NCBI RefSeq assembly: GCF_002688565.1
Contig: NZ_CP024011.1
Span: forward strand, 806,001 to 870,000
Source: Acinetobacter sp. LoGeW2-3
GTDB taxonomy: Bacteria > Pseudomonadota > Gammaproteobacteria > Pseudomonadales > Moraxellaceae
DNA: 64,000 bases
Direction of reading: 5' to 3'
A program made the translations under genes and the position numbers. This document shows, piece after piece, positions 47,120-56,371 of the stretch; within the stretch, counting starts at the first letter, position 1; every line of letters begins with the position of its first letter. Below the pieces are notes generated by a model, which searched no databases, had not been told where the DNA came from, and saw only the letters and a program-made list of their open reading frames with translations.

Positions 47120-48613
47120 TCATAAAATCAAACCATTTGATGATAATTCAACCGCTTTGATCACTGCGCGAGCTTTTATTTGGGTTTCATTCCACTCAGA
47201 TTCAGGATTTGAGTCAGCAACAAGCCCTGCTCCAGCCTGAACATAGACTTTATTTTCGCGAATAACACAGGTACGAATCGCAATCGACATGTCCATTTCG
47301 CCATGCCAGCCTAAATAACCAATAGCACCACCAAAAATTCCACGTTTTACTGGCTCAACTTCGTCAATAATTTCCATGGCGCGAATTTTTGGCGCGCCAG
47401 AAAGTGTACCTGCAGGGAAAGTTGCCTTAAAAACATCCAATGCATCGACATCATCACGCACTTCACCCTGCACATTAGAAACAATGTGCATCACATGCGA
47501 ATAGCGTTCGATCACCATTTGATCAGTCACTTGTACTTTACCGATTTTTGACACGCGACCGACATCATTTCGGCCTAGGTCGATTAGCATTAAGTGCTCG
47601 GCAATTTCTTTTTCATCAGAAAGCAGATCTTTTTCTAATGCGAGATCTTCTTCTTTAGTTTTGCCACGTGGACGCGTACCTGCTAATGGACGAACCGTGG
47701 CAATGCCATTTTCCAGACGAGACAGAATTTCTGGTGAAGAACCGACAATATGGAATGGCGTATTGTTTTCTAGCGTCTGCCCTTGTACCAGGAACAAATA
47801 AGGTGATGGATTAAGGTGACGTAATGCACGATAGACCTGTAAAGGCTCACCATCGAAATCAGAAACCATACGATGCCCTGGCACCACCTGCATCACATCA
47901 CCAGCACGGATGTACTCTTTAACCTTTTCAATAGAAGCAAGGAAGTTGTCATGCCCGGTTAAAGACTCAAAATGGGGTGGCGTATGTTTTTCAGCTTTTA
48001 AGCTGATTGGTGTTGCCAGAATATTTTCTAATTCATTTAATTGTTCATGTGCTTTTTCATATGCACCAGCATCATTCGCATCAGCATGCACAATCAAGAA
48101 CAAAGTATCTTTAAGGTTATCAAATACGATGACTGTTTTAGACAGCATCATCCAGATATCTGGCAAACCGACAGGATCGGCTTCAGGGACATTATTCAGC
48201 TTGGGTTCGATATAACGTACCGAGTCATAGCCAAAGTAACCCACTAGGCCACCAGTAAAGCTTGGCAAAGCCGGTAAGTCTGCTTGAGTCGGTACTTTAA
48301 ATTGCGATTGAAAGTCACGGATATATTGAAAAGGATCTGCACAGTACTGCTTTTCAATCGAACCATCGGCGTGCTGTACAGTGAGCTCACCAGCATTGCA
48401 GGAGAACACTGTAGATTCACCTAGCCCAATAATAGAATAGCGCGCCCAGTTCTCCCCTCCTTCTACAGATTCAAACAGATAAGCCTGCTTATGCTCTTTT
48501 AAACGCGCAAAGATAGACAGTGGTGTATCTGTATCAGCTAGACGTTGGCGGTATACAGGAATCAGGTTATAGCCTTGCGCAGCAAGTTGTTGGAATTGTG
48601 CTTGAGTGGTCAT
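47120..48613 (-). CDS. trpE: Anthranilate synthase component I
   Basis: Converts chorismate and ammonia to anthranilate, the first step of tryptophan synthesis, with TrpG as partner. 497 aa. The N-terminal domain has the feedback-site-like YLFESVEGGENWARYSIIG. The catalytic part has PSPYLFLVQ, GSSPEILSRLENG, RPLAGTRPRG, the metal-binding HLMLIDLGRNDVGRV, PAGTLSGAPKIRAME and QAGAGLVADSNPESEWNET. trpG is not adjacent here. No leader peptide with tandem Trp codons was seen upstream. Confidence 0.97.
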   Translation of the reverse strand: MTTQAQFQQLAAQGYNLIPVYRQRLADTDTPLSIFARLKEHKQAYLFESVEGGENWARYSIIGLGESTVFSCNAGELTVQHADGSIEKQYCADPFQYIRDFQSQFKVPTQADLPALPSFTGGLVGYFGYDSVRYIEPKLNNVPEADPVGLPDIWMMLSKTVIVFDNLKDTLFLIVHADANDAGAYEKAHEQLNELENILATPISLKAEKHTPPHFESLTGHDNFLASIEKVKEYIRAGDVMQVVPGHRMVSDFDGEPLQVYRALRHLNPSPYLFLVQGQTLENNTPFHIVGSSPEILSRLENGIATVRPLAGTRPRGKTKEEDLALEKDLLSDEKEIAEHLMLIDLGRNDVGRVSKIGKVQVTDQMVIERYSHVMHIVSNVQGEVRDDVDALDVFKATFPAGTLSGAPKIRAMEIIDEVEPVKRGIFGGAIGYLGWHGEMDMSIAIRTCVIRENKVYVQAGAGLVADSNPESEWNETQIKARAVIKAVELSSNGLIL

Positions 48614-48721
48614 TCGGTTTTTCTCTTTAAATTAGGGTTACTCAGTGTGTAAATAGAATTGGACTGAGCGACGCCATCGAAAAACCTTACAACTATTCAT
48701 CTTATTTCCTTCGTACCCTAT

Positions 48722-49390
48722 TTAAGCAAGCAACTCACGTAGATCATCGACAATTTCCTGAGGATGACTGTCTGCTATATTCTCACCATGATTATAGCCA
48801 TAGCTGACTACAATACAATCTATACCCGCACGGCGTGCCGCCTCGACATCATTCACCGAGTCACCAATCATCAGCACCTGTTCTTTGCTGACGCCATAAT
48901 GTTCAACACAATGCAGTAATTGACGCGGATCCGGCTTACGCTCGGTAAAGCGATCTCCCCCAATAGTGTCAGCAAAATAATGGGCCATATCCAATATTTC
49001 TAAAATACTACGGGCAGGCTGCTCTGGCTTGTTGGTGACACAAATTAGGGTTTTCCCCTGTTTTTTTGCCCAGTCCAAAAATTTTAAAATTCCTGGAAAA
49101 GGAACGGTATCGACACAGGGATCAGCATTGTAGATTTCCAGAAAAGTATTCAGTAGCTCCTGGTGCTGTGCCGGATCTAATTTTCCAGTGAGATGTAGGA
49201 GCACACTCTCACAAAACTTTGAAGTCCCCTTACCAATCCAGACCCGCACCTGTTCTTCAGTCACAAAAGGCAATTGCAGCACATTCAGGCTCATGTTCAT
49301 GGCACGATACAGATCAGAAGCTGAATCCACCAAAGTACCATCCAGATCAAATAAAATCAGTTCACGCTTATCCAGTTGAGCGACAGACAT
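48722..49390 (-). CDS. gph: Phosphoglycolate phosphatase (HAD family)
   Basis: Removes phosphate from 2-phosphoglycolate, a by-product of DNA repair of 3'-phosphoglycolate ends. 222 aa. HAD motif I is LFDLDGTLVDSASD (Asp15 and Asp17), motif II is ICVTNKP, motif III Lys is in ERKPDP, and motif IV is MIGDSVNDVEAARRAG. AGAGGG upstream sets the start. It is upstream of trpE on the same strand with a 108-base gap. Substrate specificity within the HAD family is inferred. Confidence 0.92.
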   Translation of the reverse strand: MSVAQLDKRELILFDLDGTLVDSASDLYRAMNMSLNVLQLPFVTEEQVRVWIGKGTSKFCESVLLHLTGKLDPAQHQELLNTFLEIYNADPCVDTVPFPGILKFLDWAKKQGKTLICVTNKPEQPARSILEILDMAHYFADTIGGDRFTERKPDPRQLLHCVEHYGVSKEQVLMIGDSVNDVEAARRAGIDCIVVSYGYNHGENIADSHPQEIVDDLRELLA

Positions 49391-49425
49391 CTTTACCCTC
49401 TTTATGTTTATTTATCACGCAGCCA

Positions 49426-49451
49426 CAAAAAAGGCATGCGATTGCATGCCT
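49426..49451 (-). terminator. Terminator of the FHA gene
   Basis: On the minus strand AGGCATGC pairs with GCATGCCT around a four-base loop, followed by a T run. Confidence 0.85.
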
Positions 49452-49472
49452 CGATTGTAACCAATACTCGGC

Positions 49473-50126
49473 TTATTTAAAGAATAGCCAAGCCATAATT
49501 GCTAAAATCACGATCACAATTAATGAAATCAAACCAACTGAAGCATTTTTTTGCTGTTCCTTCACTTCTTCTACACGAGAAACCGGTTGCTCGACAGGAA
49601 TTGGCGTTGGTTCAGGTTTTACAGCAGACAAGTCAATCCCTTCAGGAATTGGTGCCGGTTTTGGAATACTGACATTGGTTGGCATACCATCACGAGTTAA
49701 CTGAACTTCTGCATGACGCTCTTTCAGCTCTGGGATACCCTGCTCATTCATCTGATGGGCAGCAGTCTTCTCAGCAGCCTCTTCAACAATACGTTCAGCT
49801 GTTTCTTCCAGCTCAGGTTCAACAACGACTTCTTGTGCCGGTTCCAGCACAGAGAATTTCAGGCTAGCAAACTGTACAATATCACCCTGCTTTAGCAATT
49901 TTTCAGTATCAATACGCAGATCATTGACAAAGGTGCCATTCGAAGAACCTAAGTCTTGCACCCAGAGTGCATCTTCCTTCAGCAAGAAAGCAGCATGCTT
50001 ACGTGAAATTTCTGCAGCCTGCAAGACAATATCTGCGGCCTGATGACGACCCACCAGCATGTCGCGGTCAATACTAATTTCCTGTCCCGTCAAATCGCCA
50101 GTAATAGCTTGAATTTTCCAAGTCAT
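49473..50126 (-). CDS. FHA-domain membrane protein
   Basis: A 217-aa protein. The N-terminal FHA domain (about 1-95) binds phosphothreonine in known members: MLVGRHQAADIVLQ, ISRKHAAFLL and DLGSSNGTFVND show the conserved Gly-Arg, Ser-x-x-His and Asn. A long acidic Pro/Glu-rich linker (about 95-185) is followed by one C-terminal membrane helix (VGLISLIVIVILAIMAWLFF), so the FHA domain faces the cytoplasm. The ATG at 50126 is preferred over a GTG three codons upstream. It lies beside the gspD group; a link to secretion is only positional. Confidence 0.9.
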   Translation of the reverse strand: MTWKIQAITGDLTGQEISIDRDMLVGRHQAADIVLQAAEISRKHAAFLLKEDALWVQDLGSSNGTFVNDLRIDTEKLLKQGDIVQFASLKFSVLEPAQEVVVEPELEETAERIVEEAAEKTAAHQMNEQGIPELKERHAEVQLTRDGMPTNVSIPKPAPIPEGIDLSAVKPEPTPIPVEQPVSRVEEVKEQQKNASVGLISLIVIVILAIMAWLFFK

Positions 50127-50190
50127 GACATCCACTTCTCTTTTATTCTGTTAGGTCGATCATAACATGCTGTCTGCAACTACCGCACGT

Positions 50191-52434
50191 CTAGCTTTTC
50201 GGACGTAAGGTTGTGGTTGTCACTGTATTTCGGGTTTTTTCTACATTTTGCACCGGTTGCACAGATTGCTGTTGCACCATAGGTTCAATAGCGACTGGCG
50301 TAGTCACCACTGCCGCTGGCTGTGATGTTACAGGTGCACTTGGTACTGTTTGATATACAGGTGTTTTGGAAACAGGTAGACGCTGTTGATACACGTCATC
50401 CAGATTTTCTGGTAACTTGGCAAAATTACCATCCGAATCTAAAGCCAGTTGCAAGCTATAAAGCTGACCATAACGCTGCTGGGAAATCTTACGTACTTCA
50501 TTCTTATCCCCCACAATAGTTGGGTGAATAAAGATCAGCAGGTTACGTTTCTGATTGGATTTACCTTCAGAACGGAATAAACGTCCCAAACCTGGAATTG
50601 CGCCCAAACCTGGTACCGCCTGACGACCATAACTGGTGTTATCTGAGATCAGACCACCCAGTACAATAGTTTGCCCATGTTCAGCCAGAATCGAGGTTTT
50701 GATTGCGCGTTTACTGGTGACCAGATCCGATGCCTGCCCTTTATCACGAGCAACCGCAGAAACCTCCTGCTCCACTTCCAGACGTACCGTGCCATCTTCC
50801 CCAATGTGAGGAATAACTTTCAGCGTTACACCGACATCTTTACGTTCAATGGTGGTATAGGGATTGGCAACACCTGCAGCGCCAGTAGACACCGAACCCG
50901 TCACAAAGGGTACATTTTCACCCACGACAATATAGGCCTCTTCATTGTCCATGGTCACAATGGATGGCGTAGACAACAGATTAGATTTAGTGGTTTCTTT
51001 GAGGGCCTGAATCAACGCACCATACAGCTTACGTGAACCATCACTGCCTTCACGGTAATCCCCAATCACGACTGAGGTACCAGTCCCAATGGCACTACCC
51101 GCACCTGCACCACCGCCGGTGAGATAACCGGCAGCAATATTTTTCAAGCTGGCACCAAAATTATCAAAGTTGATCAGACCAATACCGCTACTCAGGTCAC
51201 CGAGTGCCCATTGCACGCCAAGCTGGTCAGCATCGGTGCCTTCCACTTCCATAATGGCAGCTTCAATCAATACCTGCTGACGACGTGTATCCAGCTGGTT
51301 AATCGCTGACTCAATTTCACGCATCAGCTGCGGATCTGCTTTGACCACCAATGAGTTCTGAGTCGCATCCGCAATAATACTGACGCCATTGGCATTAAAG
51401 CTGGTAATCCCTTGCTGGCTATTCCCCAAACCTGAATTCAGCTGAATCCCAGAAGTGGAACCATCCTGAGACATATTAGATGAAGAACTATTATTGCCCA
51501 GTGTATTTAATGAAGTGCCAGAGGAGCTATTCTCAGAAGATGAGCTTGAACGTCCCAAAGCCTGACCTGAAACCAGCCCTTGTAGAATCTCAGCCAGATT
51601 TTTGGCGCTGGCATATTTCAGACGGAAGACTTTAAGACCACCCAAACGATCTGCTGCAGGTACATCCAAGGTTTCAATAATTTGGCGAATACGCTTGCGG
51701 GTCGCCGTATCGCCTTTAATAATGATCCGGTTGGTTCGCTGATCTGCCATAACCCGCACGCGAGAACCTTTAAGATCCTTGGCTGCACCAGTAGCCGTCA
51801 TCGATTCAATCAGGCCAATCATTTCCTCAGCCTGACTCGATTGCAAGGTAACGGCTGCCAGATCATTCTGACCCGTACCATCCAGATTACGTACAATAGT
51901 TTCCAGCTGATAAATATTGCTGGCACGATCGGAAACAATAAGAGCATTTGTTCCAGGTACAGCTGCCAAATGAGCGAACTGTGGCATCAACGGACGTAGT
52001 GCTGGAATCAGGTCATTTGGATTGGTATTTTCCAGCCAGATCACTCGGGTCACAATCTGATCCCCGGTGGCACGGTTACGCGCATCATAAGGAATACCGG
52101 AGTTTTTGACGTTATTATCAGGTACCAGTTTGATGGTATTCCCCGATGGAATCGCTACCACACCATTAACATTTAAGACCCCAAGGAACAGGTCATAGAC
52201 TTCATCGCGGTTTAATGCCCGGTTTGAAATGACCGTGACATTGCCACGTACCCGTGGATCAACGGCAAAGTTTTTCCCGGTAATATCTGCCACTTCATTA
52301 ATAAAGGCAGCCAGGTCTGCATCACGCAGATTGATTTTCCAGGTCTGCGCATAACTTGCAGTACTTGCCATGGCAACCAGGGGTGCAGCAACACAAAGCG
52401 CCCATGCGGATCGATTATTATTAAATAAAGCCAT
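50191..52434 (-). CDS. gspD: Type II secretion secretin GspD
   Basis: Forms the outer-membrane channel of the type II secretion system. 747 aa. A signal peptide (to about SYA), an N0 domain (WKINLRDADLAAFINEVADITGKNF), several N domains (IRQIIETLDVPAADRLGGLKVF), a Ser/Gly/Asn-rich loop near 295-340, the secretin core (VPFVTGSVSTGAAG, GLISDNTSYGRQAVPGLGAIPG) and a Gln/Pro/Thr-rich C-terminus (about 665-747) that may bind a pilotin. It follows gspC in the cluster; gspC is frameshifted in this sequence. Confidence 0.96.
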   Translation of the reverse strand: MALFNNNRSAWALCVAAPLVAMASTASYAQTWKINLRDADLAAFINEVADITGKNFAVDPRVRGNVTVISNRALNRDEVYDLFLGVLNVNGVVAIPSGNTIKLVPDNNVKNSGIPYDARNRATGDQIVTRVIWLENTNPNDLIPALRPLMPQFAHLAAVPGTNALIVSDRASNIYQLETIVRNLDGTGQNDLAAVTLQSSQAEEMIGLIESMTATGAAKDLKGSRVRVMADQRTNRIIIKGDTATRKRIRQIIETLDVPAADRLGGLKVFRLKYASAKNLAEILQGLVSGQALGRSSSSSENSSSGTSLNTLGNNSSSSNMSQDGSTSGIQLNSGLGNSQQGITSFNANGVSIIADATQNSLVVKADPQLMREIESAINQLDTRRQQVLIEAAIMEVEGTDADQLGVQWALGDLSSGIGLINFDNFGASLKNIAAGYLTGGGAGAGSAIGTGTSVVIGDYREGSDGSRKLYGALIQALKETTKSNLLSTPSIVTMDNEEAYIVVGENVPFVTGSVSTGAAGVANPYTTIERKDVGVTLKVIPHIGEDGTVRLEVEQEVSAVARDKGQASDLVTSKRAIKTSILAEHGQTIVLGGLISDNTSYGRQAVPGLGAIPGLGRLFRSEGKSNQKRNLLIFIHPTIVGDKNEVRKISQQRYGQLYSLQLALDSDGNFAKLPENLDDVYQQRLPVSKTPVYQTVPSAPVTSQPAAVVTTPVAIEPMVQQQSVQPVQNVEKTRNTVTTTTLRPKS

Positions 52435-52472
52435 AAACCTAAATGCTTCCCAACCCTATATGTGATGACACA

Positions 52473-53338
52473 TCACTTTAAATCCTGTTGTATGGTCATC
52501 ACCTGATCACCACGCTTAATTTCGAGTTTCACCTGACCCTGCTGCCGTGCCTGTTCCAGTACTTGTGCTTCAGATTGCCCTGCAGTGACGGTCTGACCAT
52601 TCAGAGACACAATCCGGTCGCCCGGTCTAAGACCGAGACGATTACGCAACACTGCTGGCGTCCGCGAAGTGACTTCATAGCCACCTTCACCCGCAGACAC
52701 GCCCATATTTTCCAGATACTGTTCACGGTTTTCATTCATCTGCTGAATGGCACGGCTAATTTCATTCTGTGGTGAAGCAGGCTCATTGGTCGGCTGATTA
52801 CTTGAGCCACCCCAACTCGAGGATGAAGATGAACGACCATTCTTCTGCTCATTGCTCTGCCAGGGCTGATTTAGGCCATTTTCCAAACCTTTAAAGAAAA
52901 TCTCTTTGCTCGCACCGCTTTTCTGACGAATGATCACCCGATCCCAATACACTTCAGCCAGCTCATAACCGGTATCGCCCAAGCTCTCACCAACACGATA
53001 ACGGTCGACCTGATCATTCAGTTTCAATACCGCCGAAGATAAATAGCTTGGACTGGCAACCATCACCCCTTGTAGCAGAATATTGGAGACTTCCGCAGTG
53101 GCCGCAGTCTGTCCAAATTCCTGAAATAAGGAGAAAGAGCTGATATTCGGAATCCGCGGTTGTTGTGAACCCAGCTCTACACGTTCAAGTTGCAGCGCTT
53201 GGGGGGGGCAACCACCAGCCAGAATAATGCTGCCAGCTTCCAGCATAGATACAGAATTAACAAGACCAATAATACCGGTGCAGCCCGGTTCAGCGACTGC
53301 ATATCCAGGCGTTTGAATTTATCCAGATCCATGGCCAT
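52473..53338 (-). pseudogene. gspC: Type II secretion protein GspC, frame broken at a C8 run
   Basis: GspC links the inner-membrane platform to GspD. The N-terminal part starts at 53338 (MAMDLDKFKRLDMQSLNRAA, then a membrane helix ending LAALFWLVVAPP) with AGGAGG upstream. The rest, PQALQLERVELGSQQPRIPN through the PDZ-like C-terminus (PAVLRNRLGLRPGDRIVSLNG), is in a different frame. The switch lies at eight consecutive C on the coding strand (53211-53218 as G on +). Nine C, or six, would join the frames. It could be an assembly error, phase variation or real loss. The downstream part alone (257 aa from 53246) would lack the membrane anchor. Confidence 0.85.
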
Positions 53339-54081
53339 TAGTTCAGGCCTCCTATCAGAGGCTGACGGGTACTGATCACATAAGTATCCAGTCCAGCTTT
53401 GCCTTCATAGGAAGGAACATTCAGAAGCATGCGTTGGGTCAATTGCACGTTTAGCATCAGATCCGGATCAAGTTCAATATTCAGCATTTTCTGGTCACGG
53501 CTATCGCGAACATCCAGCAATAATTTGCCTGACTCATCTGCCAAATTTCCGGCAAGAACAGGAACACTCATACGTTCTTGACGTTGTGCAAAGGTATAGA
53601 TCAATTCGCCCCCGGTCCAGTTCAACTGACCATTTACATCACTAAAACCATTTTGTTTTTTATATTTAAAATCGAGCTGATTAAATTGAATCGCATTGGT
53701 AGGCCATTGCCAGTCCGCCAGGGTTTTCAGAGTTTCAGGTGCGACCTGCCCTTCTAGATTTTTAGCAATCAGGGTTTTGGTGAGGCCATAAGCCATTACA
53801 CCGGCAAGTTTAGTATTACCGCTATGCACTTCCACATTTGCCCCAAGACGCAATAACAGCAAATCTAATGGACGAACCTGCCAGTTTAGGCTCCCGCGTA
53901 ATTGACCTTTTTTCCAGTCAGCGCTTCCCTGCCAGATATTGCCACTGACATTATGTAGTACCTGATTATTTTTATAAAATTTTGAAATGAGCCAGGCAGC
54001 AGGCACCTGCAAAACCACAAAAATAAGAAAGGCGACTATGGCAAGAATTAACCATTTAAAAGTTTTCGGCTTACTGCTCAT
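53338..54081 (-). CDS. gspN: Type II secretion protein GspN
   Basis: A bitopic inner-membrane component found with some type II systems. 247 aa: an N-terminal membrane helix at about 11-31 (LILAIVAFLIFVVLQVPAAWL), then a periplasmic beta-rich domain (VSGNIWQGSADWKKGQLRGSLNW, a GspN pattern) and a C-terminal PSYEGKAGLDTYVISTRQPLIGGL. The stop overlaps the gspC start in TAATG, so the two are translationally coupled. The order gspN-gspC-gspD is seen in Acinetobacter. Confidence 0.9.
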   Translation of the reverse strand: MSSKPKTFKWLILAIVAFLIFVVLQVPAAWLISKFYKNNQVLHNVSGNIWQGSADWKKGQLRGSLNWQVRPLDLLLLRLGANVEVHSGNTKLAGVMAYGLTKTLIAKNLEGQVAPETLKTLADWQWPTNAIQFNQLDFKYKKQNGFSDVNGQLNWTGGELIYTFAQRQERMSVPVLAGNLADESGKLLLDVRDSRDQKMLNIELDPDLMLNVQLTQRMLLNVPSYEGKAGLDTYVISTRQPLIGGLN

Positions 54082-54180
54082 CCCACCCCAACCAATCCAT
54101 CAATTTCAGTTCCTGGTTATCATTCTTTTATTATATAAGCACATTATGCATACTTTTTTCATCACGCCAATTGATAGGCA

Positions 54181-54208
54181 TAAAAAAACCAAGCAAAGAT
54201 GCTTGGTT
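54181..54208 (-). terminator. Terminator of the H-NS-like gene
   Basis: On the minus strand AACCAAGC pairs with GCTTGGTT around a six-base loop, followed by a T run. A second hairpin (CATAG/CTATG with inner GTCAT/ATGAC, about 54215-54243) lies between it and the gene. Confidence 0.85.
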
Positions 54209-54262
54209 AAAGATGCATAGGTCATCTCCATGACAACCTATGACGACATCAGAGTCGAATCT

Positions 54263-54586
54263 TTAGATCAGGAAATCTTCCAGCTTGGCGCCTTGTTCCA
54301 GCTCTGCAACCAACCAGCGTGGCTGTTTACCACGACCTGTCCAGGTTTCTTCCGGATTTGCTTTGCTGCGGTAACGTGGTTCTACAGTCTTGCGAGATGA
54401 CTTCTTACGTTTAGAAGCACCAAATTCAAGTAACTGCTCAATAGTCATACCTACTTTTTCTGCAATACTGAGAACTTGATTATAAGCATCTTCGATCTCT
54501 TGGTCTTTTTTAGACGCGATTAATGCTTCAGCTTCAGCTTGTAAACGCTTTAACTCTTCAACTGATAAATTTGTAATGTCTGGCAT
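54263..54586 (-). CDS. hns: H-NS-family nucleoid protein
   Basis: A nucleoid-associated protein that silences AT-rich DNA. 107 aa. The N-terminal coiled-coil dimerisation part (SVEELKRLQAEAEALIASKK) is followed by a basic linker (KRKKSSRKTVEPRYR) and the DNA-binding C-terminal motif TWTGRGKQPRWLVAELEQG. It stands alone with an AT-rich upstream region, as is common for autoregulated H-NS. No operator was identified. Confidence 0.93.
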   Translation of the reverse strand: MPDITNLSVEELKRLQAEAEALIASKKDQEIEDAYNQVLSIAEKVGMTIEQLLEFGASKRKKSSRKTVEPRYRSKANPEETWTGRGKQPRWLVAELEQGAKLEDFLI

Positions 54587-54731
54587 GACTCTCTCCGTAA
54601 AAATAATATTATTCGTTTTATAAATAACTTTTTCATAATATTTATATTAAATAAAATATTCAATAAAAAAATTTGAACGGATAACAACAAATAATAAAAT
54701 TAATTACAAAATTAAATAATTTAATCGTATT

Positions 54732-55160
54732 TTAAACGGTATGTTCAACCGTATTTTCTAACTCTCTTATTATTTCCTGCACATCTTCAGGAATCGGCAT
54801 TTTCTGCATGGTATTTTTATTGATACACACCAGAACTGCTTCAGAAGTTGCTACAATACTTTGTTGCTGTTCACTCCATAATAAATAACTCATACGAAAT
54901 GATGTGGTTCCCATATCTTCAATACGCACACCAATTTTAAGTTGATCAGGATAAACTACAGGTTTTAAATAACGACATTGATTGGTCGCCACAACAGTTA
55001 ATAATGGACCAATCAGTATATTTAATCGAGCCAGATAAGCCAGTCGGGCACTTTCAATATAACGATAATATACCGCGTTATTGACATGACCAAAGGCATC
55101 CATATCTCCCCAAGCCACACGTTGCTCAAAAATCACCGGATACTGTGCTAGTGATTCCAT
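54732..55160 (-). CDS. Acyl-CoA thioesterase (4HBT hotdog family)
   Basis: A 142-aa hotdog-fold thioesterase. The signature is VAWGDMDAFGHVNNAVYYRYIESARLAYL with the catalytic Asp and the His-Val-Asn-Asn. AGAGGGA upstream sets the start. It begins 11 bases after the hemY stop on the same strand, so it is probably co-transcribed with the heme genes. The natural acyl-CoA is unknown. Confidence 0.92.
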   Translation of the reverse strand: MESLAQYPVIFEQRVAWGDMDAFGHVNNAVYYRYIESARLAYLARLNILIGPLLTVVATNQCRYLKPVVYPDQLKIGVRIEDMGTTSFRMSYLLWSEQQQSIVATSEAVLVCINKNTMQKMPIPEDVQEIIRELENTVEHTV

Positions 55161-55171
55161 ATATTTCCCTC

Positions 55172-56365
55172 TTATATTCTTGTATCAATAAAATTGGCAT
55201 TTGATTCAAATACCTGATTCAGTTGTTGTTGTAGCTCGTCCTGTCCCTGTAAAGCAGATTTGATCCGTAGATAACTCATACGCACATCATCTGGATAGAG
55301 TTCAAGCAGTTGTTGGGCCTCATCCACTCGGCCTGTCGCTTGCAGCACATGCCATTTGGCAAATGTTAATACTGGCACTGCTGTATATTTTTCTTCCCAT
55401 AATGAAATTTGCTGATTAATAATTTCATAATCAGGATTTTGTCGAAGTAATTGTTGTTGAAACCACAAATAAAATACATCCTGATTAAATTGCTGTTCCA
55501 GTAAATGCACAGCAAGTGCTTCATGCTCGGCACTCATTTCAGGCATTTTAAATAACAATTTCAACCACAATAATTTGACTGCATAGTCACGCGTAAATAT
55601 TTCTTCGCTTAAGTCTAAATAACGCTGTTGCAAATATTTTAAATCTTCCTGATCCGCCAGATCAAAAGCCAGTAATAACTGCTCCAACCATCGAGTTTTG
55701 GTATTTTGCTCTAAATGACCATATTGGGTTGATCTTAAATATAACCAGGGAAACTGTAAGGCAAATTGACCCCATAATTTGGTTAATCGCTGTTCATAAG
55801 CTGATTTAACTTTAAACAGCCATGGGGATAATTCATGCTGATTTAAAAACTCCAGATGAGTTAATGCCTGCTGACCATCCTGTTGTGATAAATACACTTC
55901 AATACGCTGTAATTCTGCCAGTTCAAATGCCATAGGATTGGACTGATTTAAAGATTTCAAAGCCTCATCAAAATCTTGTTGTCCCCAAGATAATCGCGCA
56001 TGAATAATATCTTTTAATAATCCGGATTGAGCAAAAGACTGCTGAATAAAATTACGCTGATCCTGCGATGCGTTAAGCAGCCATACCACTGCCAGTTGCT
56101 CATAAGGATGCAAATGATGAAAGCTGAAAACGCGTTGTTTTTTACGTTGTTCACGATTCAGGTAACGTGTAACCGCATACCACAACATATGCATGACAAA
56201 ACTAATGATGACTAGCAGCCCCGCAAGGATCCACAGACTGGTCTGTACCTGCCAGTTGCGCCAATAAAGATAGACATAACCCGGGCCATGGCCGTAACTC
56301 AGCAGACTTAAGGCTGCTATACCCAGCAGGCTGACAAATAAATAGGCAAGCAGAATCTGTTTCAT
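55172..56365 (-). CDS. hemY: HemY-like protein
   Basis: A 397-aa inner-membrane protein of the proteobacterial HemY family, found with hemC-hemD-hemX; the name refers to the operon and not to protoporphyrinogen oxidase. Two N-terminal membrane helices (about 4-24 and 41-63) are followed by a long helical, Gln/Leu-rich TPR-like cytoplasmic or periplasmic domain (EQLAVVWLLNASQ, LQRIEVYLSQQDGQQALTHLEF). It follows hemX by six bases. The biochemical role is unsettled. Confidence 0.9.
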   Translation of the reverse strand: MKQILLAYLFVSLLGIAALSLLSYGHGPGYVYLYWRNWQVQTSLWILAGLLVIISFVMHMLWYAVTRYLNREQRKKQRVFSFHHLHPYEQLAVVWLLNASQDQRNFIQQSFAQSGLLKDIIHARLSWGQQDFDEALKSLNQSNPMAFELAELQRIEVYLSQQDGQQALTHLEFLNQHELSPWLFKVKSAYEQRLTKLWGQFALQFPWLYLRSTQYGHLEQNTKTRWLEQLLLAFDLADQEDLKYLQQRYLDLSEEIFTRDYAVKLLWLKLLFKMPEMSAEHEALAVHLLEQQFNQDVFYLWFQQQLLRQNPDYEIINQQISLWEEKYTAVPVLTFAKWHVLQATGRVDEAQQLLELYPDDVRMSYLRIKSALQGQDELQQQLNQVFESNANFIDTRI

Positions 56366-56371
56366 AAGCGA

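Noticed and set aside
52473..53246. Taking the 257-aa frame starting at 53246 as the complete gspC gene
   Set aside because: It lacks the membrane anchor of GspC, has no ribosome site, and the anchor is present just upstream in another frame with AGGAGG.
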